Assembly: GCF_014635045.1 (NCBI RefSeq)
Contig: NZ_BMCF01000004.1
Location: 124,001-188,000, forward strand
Origin: Staphylococcus nepalensis
GTDB lineage: Bacteria > Bacillota > Bacilli > Staphylococcales > Staphylococcaceae
Direction: 5' to 3'
Length of the DNA stretch: 64,000 bases
The translations under genes and the position numbers were made by a program. The notes beneath the pieces are model-generated. The model saw nothing but the letters and a program-made list of their open reading frames with translations, made no database searches and was not told the origin of the DNA. Below are positions 20,980 to 30,055 of the stretch, piece after piece (the stretch's first letter is position 1; each line of letters opens with the position of its first letter).

Positions 20980-22254
20980 TCACCCATTAAAATGCTTTGC
21001 TATTGTATATAAAACATCAATACCATTAAAAATATCTTGTTCGACAATATCAAATTGAGGGTGGTGGTGGTTGAATTGATGATCTGAACCTACATTTAAA
21101 TAAAGTCCTTCGTTTCCTAGCTCTTGCACTCTTTCAATAAAATAAGTTGCATCTTCGCTGCCGGAAGGGGTGGTTTCATCTTTAGTAATATTCAACTCAC
21201 TCATTACATTTGAAATTAATTGATATACCGTTTCTTTTAATTTTTTTGAAGGTAGAATACTTGGCGCTTCCCCCACTTTATTTTGAACGATGTTAACGTT
21301 AAACATATTTTCAATACCTTTAATGATATCGGTCACACGGTCGTTCATAAATTGGTTAACTTCGTTATTCATACCTCTTACTTCAATTTCAAGTTTCACT
21401 TCATCCGCAATAATATTTCTACTCGAACCCCCATTAATTTTACCCACATTAATTCGAGAGTCACCTTTTTCATGTCTTTGAATCGCATATAATTGTTGAA
21501 TAAGTGTTGCTGCTGCCAATATCGAATTGCTACCATCTTGTGGGTTAGCACCTGCATGACTTGATTCACCATATATAAATAAATCATATTTCGTCGAAGC
21601 CATAAATCCTTCTATTGATGTAATGATCTCATTGGATTTTCCATTTAGACCAATGTGCGTCGCAAAAAAGTGATCAACATCATCTACAACGCCTTTTTTT
21701 ACCATAGAAAGGGCCCCACGCACACCTTCTTCAGCAGGTTGAAATATAAGTTTAATACGGCCCTTGTTTAAATGATTCAAATTTATTAATTGCGCTAAAC
21801 CAATACCCATGGTCATATGAGCATCATGGCCACAAGCATGCATAAACCCTTCATGCTTTGAAATAAAATTTGCTTTATATGGCTGATGATGATTAGAATC
21901 ACTTTCTTTAATGGGGAGAGCATCGATATCAAACCGGAATGCCAGCGTTGGTCCTGGTTCTTCAAATTCTTTTGTCGCAACAATACCAGTTAAACCATCT
22001 TTAAATTTTTCAATTGTAAAATGATTTTGTTCTAAAAACGCAATGTGTTCATTCAATACGGTGTCATTTGGTCTTCCCATCATATATTGAGTATCCATCA
22101 CTGCTTCACCTATCTCCAAATCAAAATTTAATGATTTTAATATATGATATAATTCATTTGCTGTATTGATTTCCAAAAAACCTGGTTCAGGCAAAGCGTG
22201 TAATTTCCTTCTTAATTGACTTAAATATAATCTTTGATGATCGTCTAATAACAT
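20980..22254 (-). CDS. M20 family amidohydrolase, AbgA-like
   Basis: A 424-residue zinc peptidase of the M20D (aminoacylase/AbgA) type. Metal-binding motifs are ACGHDAHMTMG, FQPAEEGVRGA and SGSEDATYF, with a lid/dimerisation domain near residues 215-330. In the AbgABT system, AbgA and AbgB together cleave p-aminobenzoyl-glutamate. It follows the AbgT-like transporter by 12 bp, with AAAGGAGTG before the ATG. Other N-acyl-amino-acid substrates are possible. Confidence 0.85.
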   Translation of the reverse strand: MLLDDHQRLYLSQLRRKLHALPEPGFLEINTANELYHILKSLNFDLEIGEAVMDTQYMMGRPNDTVLNEHIAFLEQNHFTIEKFKDGLTGIVATKEFEEPGPTLAFRFDIDALPIKESDSNHHQPYKANFISKHEGFMHACGHDAHMTMGIGLAQLINLNHLNKGRIKLIFQPAEEGVRGALSMVKKGVVDDVDHFFATHIGLNGKSNEIITSIEGFMASTKYDLFIYGESSHAGANPQDGSNSILAAATLIQQLYAIQRHEKGDSRINVGKINGGSSRNIIADEVKLEIEVRGMNNEVNQFMNDRVTDIIKGIENMFNVNIVQNKVGEAPSILPSKKLKETVYQLISNVMSELNITKDETTPSGSEDATYFIERVQELGNEGLYLNVGSDHQFNHHHPQFDIVEQDIFNGIDVLYTIAKHFNG

Positions 22255-22266
22255 TCAATCACTCCT

Positions 22267-23781
22267 TTATTTCAATTCTCTTGTAACGCCGGGCCCTACT
22301 GGTAAACCAGTTATATAGAAAAACGCGACTAAAACAATCCATGTGGTTAAAAATGATACAGTGTAAGGTATCATTAATGATATTAATGTACCAACACCTG
22401 CTTTTTTATCATATTTATTTAAAAACGATAATATGACAACAAAATAAGGATTTAGCGGTGTGACAGTCGCAATAGAAGAATCAGCCACTCTATACGCTAC
22501 TTGCGTGAAACCGGGATGTATACCAAGCTGCATAAACATCGGAACAAAAACTGGCGCTTCTAATGCCCACTTTGCTGAGCCAGAAGTGATTAAAAAACCA
22601 AGAAAAGCAGTAAATATAATATACATAATAATTAATGGAAATCCCGTTAAATTAATACTTTTTAGAAACTCTGCACCATTAACAGCAATCCAAGTAGCCA
22701 TATTAGACCATTAGAAAAAGCTAATAAATTGAGCTGCAGCAAATGCTAAAACAATATAACCCGATAAGTCTCGAACAGCATCTGTCATATATTTACCAAT
22801 ATCATGTGTAGTATTAATTTTTCTATCAACAATACCAAAGGTAATACCTAATATTAAAAACAGGACTAAAATAATGGGGACGATACCATCTATAAATGGC
22901 GAATTTATGATTGAACCATCGTCGCCCCGAAGCGGGCTGTTGGGTATAAATAATGTAATAATGATTGCTAATATATAAATTGAAGCAGCAATCAATGCAC
23001 TAATCAACGCTTTTTTAGCAGTTGGAGATGATTCATCTACTTCCAAATCTTCGACTTTTTTATTATATTTACCTAACCGTGGTTCAATGATTTTAGTCGT
23101 TACCAACCCACCGACAACCGTGAGCGCAAACGTAGATACAATGTTAAAATACCAATTTGATACTGGTGAAACACTCATACTTGCGTCAATAATCGATGCC
23201 GCTTCTGTACTAATACCTGATAATAGCGCATCTGTTCCTACCACTAATAAATTTGCAGTAAAACCCGCTCCTGCTGCGCCAAATCCAGCTGCAAGCCCTG
23301 CAATTGGATGTCTACCAAGTTTATAAAATACAATTGCAGCTAATGGAGGGACTAAGATCATTGCTGCATCTGATGCAATATTTCCCATAATTCCAACAAA
23401 TACGACAACATATGTCACTAATGAAGAAGGAGCTTTTGTAATTGTTTTCCTAATTACGTATTCTAATAGTCCTACCTTTTCTGCTAAGCCTACGCCTAAC
23501 ATCATAGCGATAACAATTCCTAAAGGTGCAAATCCAGTGAAGTTTGTTATTGTATTTTTCAACATGTATTGTAAACCATCGCCTGAAAATAAATTTTTAA
23601 CTTCTAACGTTTTTTCACTACCTGGTGGTTTCACAGTTGCACCGAACATATTAAAAATAAAGGATAGTATAACTACTATGACTGCTAAATATATGAATAG
23701 AAAAAATGGATGCGGTAATTTATTTCCTAAATATTCTACTTTATTTAAAAATTTACTTTGCTTTTTCACTTTCTCTGCCAT
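22267..23781 (-). pseudogene. AbgT family transporter interrupted by an in-frame stop
   Basis: A single reading frame of 504 codons, the normal AbgT length, is broken only by one TAA at 22711-22713. The first part (356 residues) has the N-terminal membrane region with SSLVTYVVVFVGIMGNIASDAA. The second part continues in the same frame with WSNMATWIAVNGAEFLKSINLTGFPL and ends GVTRELK. AbgT proteins import p-aminobenzoyl-glutamate or export antifolates by proton motive force. No indel is needed to explain the break, so it is a recent nonsense mutation, a sequencing error or a readthrough codon. AAAGGGG precedes the start. Confidence 0.85.
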
Positions 23782-23843
23782 TCAAATTTCCCCTTTGTTT
23801 GTCAGAATATTCTGAAATACATCACTATATTTCAATGATTAAA

Positions 23844-25304
23844 CTATAACGTCGACGGTTGGACGTGATCTGGTATAGGGTTTTTATAAGGATGTTTTTC
23901 TAATTTTTCCTTATGTTCTTTTTGAATAGATTTTAAAAGATTTTCATCTTTTAAAATATGCAAAGCCGTATTAGCCATAATCCTTGCAGCCCGAAACATC
24001 CCTTTAAATGCATAGGTAGATGTCCCTTGCGAAACCATTTGCCAAGTATGTAAGGGTGTTCCCATTGCTTCAGTAGTACATGTACATTGAGCTGTTGGTG
24101 CGACCCAACTCACGTCCGCTACATCAGTAGAGCCCATCATCGGTTTATCAGAAATAACGTAATCGTTAACGATACGACTTAGTCTTTGGTGGTCTAATTT
24201 ATTACTGTCGCTTATAACCCCGAAACTTTGCAACATATTTTGCGCATTATCTTTTTCTGCTTGTGTTAAAGATTGCCAAATGTTTTCAGCAAAATTTAAT
24301 TCATTTTCAGAATATACAATTTCTGATTCTTCTTCTTTTAAATAGTGGTACATAATTTCTTCCATTTTTCTATTAGGAGAATAATCAGAACATGCTTTAT
24401 CAATTTCTATTTCACACTCAGTACCTGTCATTAAGGCTGCACCTTGAGCAATATTTTTCACTCTTTCTAACAATTCATTGGCCCCTTTTAAATTTTCAGC
24501 ACGAATCAAATATAAAACTTCAGCGTTAGCTTGAACTACATTAGGCGAAATGCCACCTGTATTTGTCACAGCATAGTGTATACGATTAGTATCAGGCATA
24601 TGCTCTCTTAAATAATTCACACCAACATTCATTAATTCAACAGCATCTAACGCGCTTCTTCCCAATTCTGGTGAATTTGCTGCATGTGAACTGATACCTT
24701 TAAATCGAAAATAAATTTGAAAATTAGCTAGTGATTTGTTGCTCATGATGGCATTGGCTGGTGAAGGGTGCCAGCAAAAAGCATAATCTAATGAATCAAA
24801 TACACCTTCTCTAGACATAAATGTTTTACCAGAGCCGCCTTCTTCACCCGGACAACCATAATAAATGACAGTACCTGGCAAGTTATGCGACTTTAGGTAC
24901 GCTTTGGTTGCAATAGCGGCCCCTAATGAACCTACACCGAGTAAATTATGACCACAGCCATGACCGTTGATTTGTCCATCAATAGATTGTTCTTCATCAA
25001 TAGATTGTTCTTCATCAATAAGCGGTTTTTGACTTAAACCCGATAAAGCGTCAAACTCACCTAAAAAACCAATAACTGGTTTTCCATTACCATATTCTCC
25101 TTTAAAAGCAGTTTGAATGCCACCTAAATTTTGTTCAATTGCAAACCCTTCTGCTTCAAGAACCTCTAACAATTTCCCTGAAGATAAATACTCCTCAAAC
25201 CGAGTTTCTGGATGTGACCATATGTATTCACTAGTTTTTGTTAACGTTGATTCTTTTTCTAAAATAATATTATTAACAAACTTTTGATGATTTGTATTAT
25301 TCAT
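23844..25304 (-). CDS. M20 family amidohydrolase, AbgB-like
   Basis: A 486-residue M20D peptidase, first gene of the three-gene operon. Metal motifs are NGHGCGHNLLGVGS and GCPGEEGGSGK, and the C-terminal part has MGSTDVADVSWVAPT. AbgB partners AbgA in hydrolysing aminobenzoyl-glutamate. Near residue 110 there is an in-frame tandem duplication of six residues (SIDEEQ twice). AAAGGAGTGG precedes the ATG. Its promoter carries a CcpA-like site. Confidence 0.87.
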   Translation of the reverse strand: MNNTNHQKFVNNIILEKESTLTKTSEYIWSHPETRFEEYLSSGKLLEVLEAEGFAIEQNLGGIQTAFKGEYGNGKPVIGFLGEFDALSGLSQKPLIDEEQSIDEEQSIDGQINGHGCGHNLLGVGSLGAAIATKAYLKSHNLPGTVIYYGCPGEEGGSGKTFMSREGVFDSLDYAFCWHPSPANAIMSNKSLANFQIYFRFKGISSHAANSPELGRSALDAVELMNVGVNYLREHMPDTNRIHYAVTNTGGISPNVVQANAEVLYLIRAENLKGANELLERVKNIAQGAALMTGTECEIEIDKACSDYSPNRKMEEIMYHYLKEEESEIVYSENELNFAENIWQSLTQAEKDNAQNMLQSFGVISDSNKLDHQRLSRIVNDYVISDKPMMGSTDVADVSWVAPTAQCTCTTEAMGTPLHTWQMVSQGTSTYAFKGMFRAARIMANTALHILKDENLLKSIQKEHKEKLEKHPYKNPIPDHVQPSTL

Positions 25305-25341
25305 AAAACCACTCCTTTTTATAAATTAATAATATGTTATC

Positions 25342-25372
25342 ATTATAATTTATAAATAGAAAGCGTTTTCAA
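25342..25372 (-). promoter_or_regulatory. abg operon promoter with overlapping cre site
   Basis: The plus-strand sequence TAGAAAGCGTTTTCAA at 25357-25372 matches the CcpA cre consensus with one mismatch. It overlaps a minus-strand -35 (TTGAAA, 25367-25372); a TATAAT -10 is at 25342-25347 with a 19-bp spacer. The AbgB-like start codon is 38 bp further. This layout predicts catabolite repression of the operon. Confidence 0.65.
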
Positions 25373-25527
25373 ATACGATTTATGTCATTATCTTATAGTT
25401 TAACTAAAAATAAGGGGGGCGGGATAAAAATGAAAATACATAACAACGCTTGCTTTTCACTTTGTATTTCTTAACCTCAATCTACTTTAAAATATATTAT
25501 AATAACGTAAGTTGCTCCAATTAAAAA

Positions 25528-25582
25528 ATGAAAAAGACGAGACAGAAATCAGTTTTTGTTAAAAGATTTCGCCATCTCGTCT
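25528..25582 (-). terminator. Terminator downstream of the Xre-like gene
   Basis: A long two-part stem (AGACGAGA with TCTCGTCT, and GAAATC with GATTTC) is followed on the minus strand by CTTTTTC and more Ts. The outer sequence is of the GAGACAGAAATC type, common between staphylococcal genes. Confidence 0.75.
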
Positions 25583-25737
25583 ACGTATCGTTGGCTAGAA
25601 ATAAATGGTTTTGTTATAAATACACACTATGTCATTCGTCAACGCTCAATGTTATATATAAGTCTGGAAAACGGTTGATATACCTCAGACTATTTTACAT
25701 ACCTTTAAAAATTAGAGGGGGGACTTGAATTTGATGC

Positions 25738-25935
25738 TTAACCAAGTAAGTCTTCTGATGTTGTATTAAAAAATTCTGTTAAAATTTTAACATCATGTTC
25801 TGATAACTTGGCTTGCTTGCTTTCTACACGTGCGATTAATTCAGTGCTTAAACCAGTGTTATAAATAGATGTTAAGCGATTCACTAATTCATCTACGCTT
25901 AAACCAATTGCTTCTCTATTACTTATTAAACTCAT
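25738..25935 (-). CDS. Small Xre-like helix-turn-helix protein
   Basis: A 65-residue protein. GLSVDELVNRL, GLSTELIARVESKQAKLSEHDVKIL and FFNTTSEDLL fit the five-helix Cro/CI fold. It has no other domain, so a DNA-binding role is inferred. GGAGGTCTTGAT precedes the ATG. It stands alone between the abg operon and a GNAT gene. Confidence 0.7.
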   Translation of the reverse strand: MSLISNREAIGLSVDELVNRLTSIYNTGLSTELIARVESKQAKLSEHDVKILTEFFNTTSEDLLG

Positions 25936-26205
25936 ATCAAGACCTCCAACCCGTTTGTATTCACACTGTAAAATGATGATTCATTATGCTTTTATAATCA
26001 TATGGAACCACATTACATATACGATTATCTATGCTGCCATTTTATATTGAGCTCCTTAGTATTCAATATAACTGTATTATCTATTAAAAGCAAACACAAA
26101 TTAATTCCATAATTGAAATATTTTATATTTTTATAAAAACGGTGTAAATACTTTTTGTTATAAGTTGTAATAAGTCATTTTTGTAATCATAATCAAAAAT
26201 GGATT

Positions 26206-26676
26206 TTAAAATTGATTTACTTCACTATTTTCTAATTCAATTGTCATTGAAGATGCGTTTTTAATAAAACCGATTTTTGAATATAATGGCGCTGCTTGGC
26301 TAGAAGCTTTTAAATTTACTACACTTATATTTTCTTCTTTACATTTCGTAAGCAATTGATCTAGTACATGTTTCCCTAAACCTAATCCTCTATATGATTT
26401 AATCGTGTATACATTAGTAATGTATCCCTCAACACCAGTATAATTATCATAAGCTGGTGGGATTTGTTGAAATACAACTGCTCCTGTTGATACAATTTGT
26501 TCATTCTCTATTAAAAAAACTTGATAAATATTATTTTGCTCAAAAACATTTTCAAAATATGCTCTCATATTATCATCAATATTTTCAGTTGCTGGCATAC
26601 CTTGATCTAGTAATTGTTCTTTTCTTAATTTAATAATTGTTTCTATGTCTTTTTGATTTGCAATACTCATCTCCAT
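26206..26676 (-). CDS. GNAT family N-acetyltransferase
   Basis: A 156-residue Acetyltransf_1 protein. The acetyl-CoA site reads VYTIKSYRGLGLGKHVLDQLL, followed by VVNLKASSQAAPLYSKIGF. AAAGGAG lies 8 bp before the ATG at 26676, so I prefer it to the in-frame start 33 bp upstream. The substrate is unknown. Confidence 0.85.
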   Translation of the reverse strand: MEMSIANQKDIETIIKLRKEQLLDQGMPATENIDDNMRAYFENVFEQNNIYQVFLIENEQIVSTGAVVFQQIPPAYDNYTGVEGYITNVYTIKSYRGLGLGKHVLDQLLTKCKEENISVVNLKASSQAAPLYSKIGFIKNASSMTIELENSEVNQF

Positions 26677-26834
26677 ATCTATTACTCCTTTATAAAAAAA
26701 TATGAGCAAATAAATTTACTACATATAAAAGCTATATTCAACCATTAGATTTCAAGTTTAATAAATAAAAGAATGGAGTAATCAACCAAATTAAAATTTT
26801 GTATTAAAACAAACTTAATTTAAAATAGCCATAT

Positions 26835-26860
26835 GCTTTATAAATATATATTTATAAAGC
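26835..26860. repeat. 26-bp perfect AT-rich palindrome
   Basis: The sequence GCTTTATAAATA is followed directly by TATATTTATAAAGC, giving a 26-bp perfect palindrome with no loop. It may be a cruciform, a terminator core or chance in AT-rich DNA. It lies in a 310-bp gene-free stretch (26677-26987). Confidence 0.5.
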
Positions 26861-26987
26861 CATTTAATATTTCACAAGCAGGCGTTTTAAGCATAGGGCA
26901 AACCTTTTATTTTTATCTCAATGAACCTAAATCATAGATAGGGTAAAGCATTTAGACATATCTAAATTAAAATTTTATCTTAAACGT

Positions 26988-27179
26988 TCAATAGAAGGGT
27001 ATTGTATTACTTGCTTTTTGAATATCTTTCGTATAAAAATATTGCTTACCTTTACCAGTGAAGGCAGGCATTAATATCAAATTCGCTTTTGCGTTGTATA
27101 ACCATTCTGGGTTGACACCAGAATTTAAAATTTCTTGAAATTCTTGAAATTCTTTATTCCAATCCAAATTTACTTTCAT
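26988..27179 (-). CDS. Small protein of unknown function
   Basis: A 63-residue protein opening MKVNLDWNKEFQEFQEILNSG, with GAGGTGATATA before the ATG. It has no TM segment and no motif that I recognise. The good ribosome binding site and lack of competing frames support a real gene. Confidence 0.6.
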   Translation of the reverse strand: MKVNLDWNKEFQEFQEILNSGVNPEWLYNAKANLILMPAFTGKGKQYFYTKDIQKASNTIPFY

Positions 27180-27296
27180 TATATCACCTCGATTCCCATT
27201 ACGGAACGCTTGTTCTATTTTTAAAATTTAAAAAACAGAGCAAACGCTAAAATATTTACTCTGTTTATGACATATACATATTAAAATTTTCACAAA

Positions 27297-27479
27297 TTAT
27301 TTTTTAACTTTATCGACTAAATCGTTAAATTTATCTTTGGCGTTTTCTGCCGCTTCTTTCACTTTACCAGAAGTTTTATCTTCTTTACCTTCTTGTTCTA
27401 ATTTTTCATTACCAACTACATTACCTGCTGTTTCTTTAAGGTTGCCTTTAACTTGTTCAAATTTACTTTCATCTGCCAT
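27297..27479 (-). CDS. CsbD family stress protein
   Basis: A 60-residue, very hydrophilic Lys/Glu-rich protein starting [24 protein letters not shown], the CsbD signature. CsbD proteins are general-stress proteins, often sigma-B dependent. AGGAGGTAATGAAAC precedes the ATG. A sigma-B-like promoter lies 50 bp upstream. This is the last gene that I assign to the host before the prophage. Confidence 0.92.
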   Translation of the reverse strand: MADESKFEQVKGNLKETAGNVVGNEKLEQEGKEDKTSGKVKEAAENAKDKFNDLVDKVKK

Positions 27480-27528
27480 GTTTCATTACCTCCTAAAAAA
27501 TAATTTTGTAAACAAGATTAATTAAAAT

Positions 27529-27554
27529 CTACCACATAAATATATAATCTAAAC
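27529..27554 (-). promoter_or_regulatory. Sigma-B-like promoter of csbD
   Basis: On the minus strand GTTTAG (27549-27554), a 14-bp spacer, then TGGTAG (27529-27534). This resembles the GTTTAA-N14-GGGTAT pattern of general-stress promoters with two mismatches. Confidence 0.5.
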
Positions 27555-28048
27555 ATAAAACAATCCAATTTCACACAATTGACAAAATTCATAAAATAAA
27601 TGTACGCATATTATATTGAGTTCGTCTATACTTCGTTTCAGTTTTTATATACATATTTATATCCTTAACATTATCTTTTACTTCTTTAAAAAAGGGTTAG
27701 TTATCATGTTATTATCAAATGGACAAACTGCTAACTAAGAAGTAAAAGCATAGTTAGTAAAACAGTCTATCCTTTTGTTTACCCTTAATTAAAATTTAAC
27801 AACCTTAGAAACCCTTGAAAATACTGTGATTGAACTGCTTACACCGCTAAATTACATCATCATTTGAGAATTATTATGTTATTTTTACAGGTTTCTATCA
27901 TTTTATAAAAAGACTGTTATATCAGTACTTTTAGAGTACCTTAGTGATTATAAGTTCCACTAGTTTTTAATGCTTTATAAATAATCTGCCCTTTTTTTGC
28001 CCTTTAGATTATACTATAAATAAACTAGACGAAATGAGGAATCTTAGT
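27555..28048. other. Host-prophage boundary region, no gene
   Basis: About 490 bp with no gene. A 12-bp perfect inverted repeat, CTTTTACTTCTT at 27675-27686 and AAGAAGTAAAAG at 27737-27748, encloses 50 bp. The prophage end (one att site) probably falls in this region, but its partner lies outside the window, so no core can be named. A TATACT/TATAAA-rich stretch near 28010 may be the promoter of the next gene. Confidence 0.4.
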
Positions 28049-28597
28049 ATGAGTATGTGGTTTTCTATAATTAATATTATACTAGCTATTATTACAGTTG
28101 TTTTAACGTATGGTAATTTAAAAATAATGGGGAGGGATCTTAGAGACAAAAAGAAATTTAAAGTTTTTATAGATTCGAAATTTATTGTATGTGATGTTAA
28201 AAGTTTGAGCGATGTCCCCGATAATAGTTACATCACTTTATTATTAAGTAATGTAGGGGACAACACTTTAATATCTGCTGACATAGAAATACCTGAAGAA
28301 AAGAAAGTACGTTCTGACCAGAGGATAGGCACTTTAAAACCTTCCCATTCATATTCATTTTATTTTCCGATTCGAGATGTATTAACAAAACATCTACTAT
28401 CAAAAGAAAATAAAACAGAATACAAAGTATCTTTTAAACTTTCTTATTTCAATAAATACTATAATACCTATTTGAATGAAAACAAAAAACTTTTAGTTAC
28501 AATTGAAAATCAGATAATGGAGACCGATAAGGTTATTATCAAAACAGACAATTTATATATTGAATCTAAAAAGAAAAAAGAATGTCGAAGTGAATAG
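28049..28597 (+). CDS. Membrane-anchored protein of unknown function (prophage accessory gene)
   Basis: A 182-residue protein with one N-terminal TM helix (MSMWFSIINIILAIITVVLTY) and a beta-rich soluble domain (LLLSNVGDNTLISADIEIPEEKK). I start at the ATG at 28049 because TGAGGA lies 8 bp upstream. It is the only plus-strand gene in this part of the prophage and converges on the next gene across a shared terminator. The function is unknown; the position at the phage end fits a lysogen-expressed accessory gene. Confidence 0.6.
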   Translation: MSMWFSIINIILAIITVVLTYGNLKIMGRDLRDKKKFKVFIDSKFIVCDVKSLSDVPDNSYITLLLSNVGDNTLISADIEIPEEKKVRSDQRIGTLKPSHSYSFYFPIRDVLTKHLLSKENKTEYKVSFKLSYFNKYYNTYLNENKKLLVTIENQIMETDKVIIKTDNLYIESKKKKECRSE

Positions 28598-28604
28598 AAA
28601 AATT

Positions 28605-28622
28605 CCCACCTTAATTGGTGGG
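28605..28622. terminator. Shared terminator of convergent genes
   Basis: CCCACC, loop TTAATT, GGTGGG, with Ts on both sides (TTTATTC plus, AATTTTTC minus). Confidence 0.8.
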
Positions 28623-28628
28623 TTTATT

Positions 28629-29450
28629 CTAATCTTTATACAATTTTGAATAATCATTAATAAGATCATCGAGGTTTTTATATGTCATTTTATTAAATTG
28701 TTTATCTAAAAATTTTATTCTTTTTTTTAATTCCCCTAATTTGTCTTTAAAGAATTGCGGATTTTCTTTTATTATCTCTTCTACTGATACGCTTTTTATA
28801 AATGGTTCACCCTTATAATCTTCTACAGGATATTTAACTTTATTTTCTCTGTCAAAAATTTGTGTACTCCATGAATAATGTGATGTTGGTGACAAATTGT
28901 CATCTATTGTATTCTGTATTAATTTTTTTGTGTCGCTAAATGAAATTGGTCTAAAAAAGAAGTCTTCTAAACTATGTATGTTAAGAGTGAGGTGCATTAC
29001 GTCTCGATAGATTACAATTGAAGATTTAGATAAATTTTCATCTTTAACTTTTTTTGAAACATCACTTATTTTTTTATATTCATCTTTTATTTTTTCAATG
29101 TTTTTAGGGTAGAGAGCTTTAGAGCCATACAATAAATCACTTATTTTATTTATATGCTTTGGAATTTTACCTATCTCTTCTAAAATTTTGATATTTGTAT
29201 CCATGTTTTGTTGTAAATCATTCATTTTAATTTGTTGTTTAAAAAGTTTTCGTGATTCACTACCTGCAATCCTAGCACCAATGTATGCACCCAAAAAAGT
29301 AGTGACTAAACCCATGATACCTATAATAACTTCTAATCTCTCATATTTTTTTAAAACACCTATACCAATGAAGTTTAAAATTAGAATCACTATAAGTACT
29401 CCTATAAAACCAGCAATCAACATTTTAAAAAATAGTTTTATTTTAATCAC
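28629..29450 (-). CDS. Two-TM coiled-coil protein of unknown function (prophage accessory gene)
   Basis: A 273-residue protein with two N-terminal TM helices (about residues 5-27 and 39-61) and a long Lys/Glu-rich helical cytoplasmic part. I recognise no domain. Membrane-anchored accessory proteins at phage ends are sometimes superinfection-exclusion or abortive-infection effectors, but nothing here proves that. AAGGATGTG-type sequence precedes the ATG. It is followed by the terminator shared with the convergent gene. Confidence 0.6.
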   Translation of the reverse strand: MIKIKLFFKMLIAGFIGVLIVILILNFIGIGVLKKYERLEVIIGIMGLVTTFLGAYIGARIAGSESRKLFKQQIKMNDLQQNMDTNIKILEEIGKIPKHINKISDLLYGSKALYPKNIEKIKDEYKKISDVSKKVKDENLSKSSIVIYRDVMHLTLNIHSLEDFFFRPISFSDTKKLIQNTIDDNLSPTSHYSWSTQIFDRENKVKYPVEDYKGEPFIKSVSVEEIIKENPQFFKDKLGELKKRIKFLDKQFNKMTYKNLDDLINDYSKLYKD

Positions 29451-29474
29451 ATCCTTATTTTATTATATCGCACA

Positions 29475-29885
29475 TTATTTTATCTCTACAATATCTTTTA
29501 AATTAACTTTTCGTAATATAGTTTCTTCATATAAATAAAGTGATCGTTCATAGTTATCTACCTTGTGAATGTACCCTTCTATATTTTTAATATATCCATC
29601 TTCATAATAACTAACAGTGATCACTGGGTCATGGAACATTTTAAATACTAAAGTATCATTCAACTCGCTTAACTGGTCATCGCTTAATATAGGTTTATCT
29701 ATTTTGTTTTGGTCTTGTATGTATTGCTCTAATCTTTCATACTGCTCGGGCATTGTTTTAAAGGCTTGCCACTTAACCATTTTACGTCCTTCTGGTATGC
29801 GCGGGTTAAGATATTCTCTAGGTATATTACGATAATCTGATTCATATTTATAGGGTTCTGGCATATCCGGATTAATAATTCTCAT
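29475..29885 (-). CDS. YolD-like family protein
   Basis: A 136-residue protein with the YolD-like features: RKMVKWQAFKTMPEQYERLEQYI, DQLSELNDTLV and the C-terminal YLYEETILRKVNLKDIVEI. YolD-like proteins often accompany Y-family polymerases (UvrX), but none is nearby. In staphylococcal prophages a YolD gene near the phage end is common. GAGGTGATACT precedes the ATG. Confidence 0.8.
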   Translation of the reverse strand: MRIINPDMPEPYKYESDYRNIPREYLNPRIPEGRKMVKWQAFKTMPEQYERLEQYIQDQNKIDKPILSDDQLSELNDTLVFKMFHDPVITVSYYEDGYIKNIEGYIHKVDNYERSLYLYEETILRKVNLKDIVEIK

Positions 29886-29933
29886 AGTATCACCTCAATC
29901 AATACTATAGAACACTTGTTCGTATATGTAAAT

Positions 29934-29958
29934 AAAAAAATAACCACCCAGTGACATG
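29934..29958. repeat. Direct repeat copy 1 flanking the toxin-antitoxin-chaperone cassette
   Basis: Seven As, then TAACCACCCAGTGACATG: 25 bp identical to 31385-31409. The next 14 bp are also partly alike. In this copy the terminator stem is degraded. The two copies bracket 30054-31309 and nothing else. Confidence 0.85.
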
Positions 29959-30030
29959 CTTGAATGGTTGACGAAATAAATATTTTGGAGTTTTATATAT
30001 GCATGTACCGATACTTTAACATAAAACAAA

Positions 30031-30055
30031 AACACCCACTAGTTGAGTGAGTGTT
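30031..30055 (-). terminator. Terminator of the toxin-antitoxin-chaperone operon
   Basis: AACACCCACT at 30031-30040 pairs with AGTGAGTGTT at 30046-30055; on the minus strand the stem is followed by TTTTTGTTTT. It overlaps the stop codon of the chaperone gene. Confidence 0.85.
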
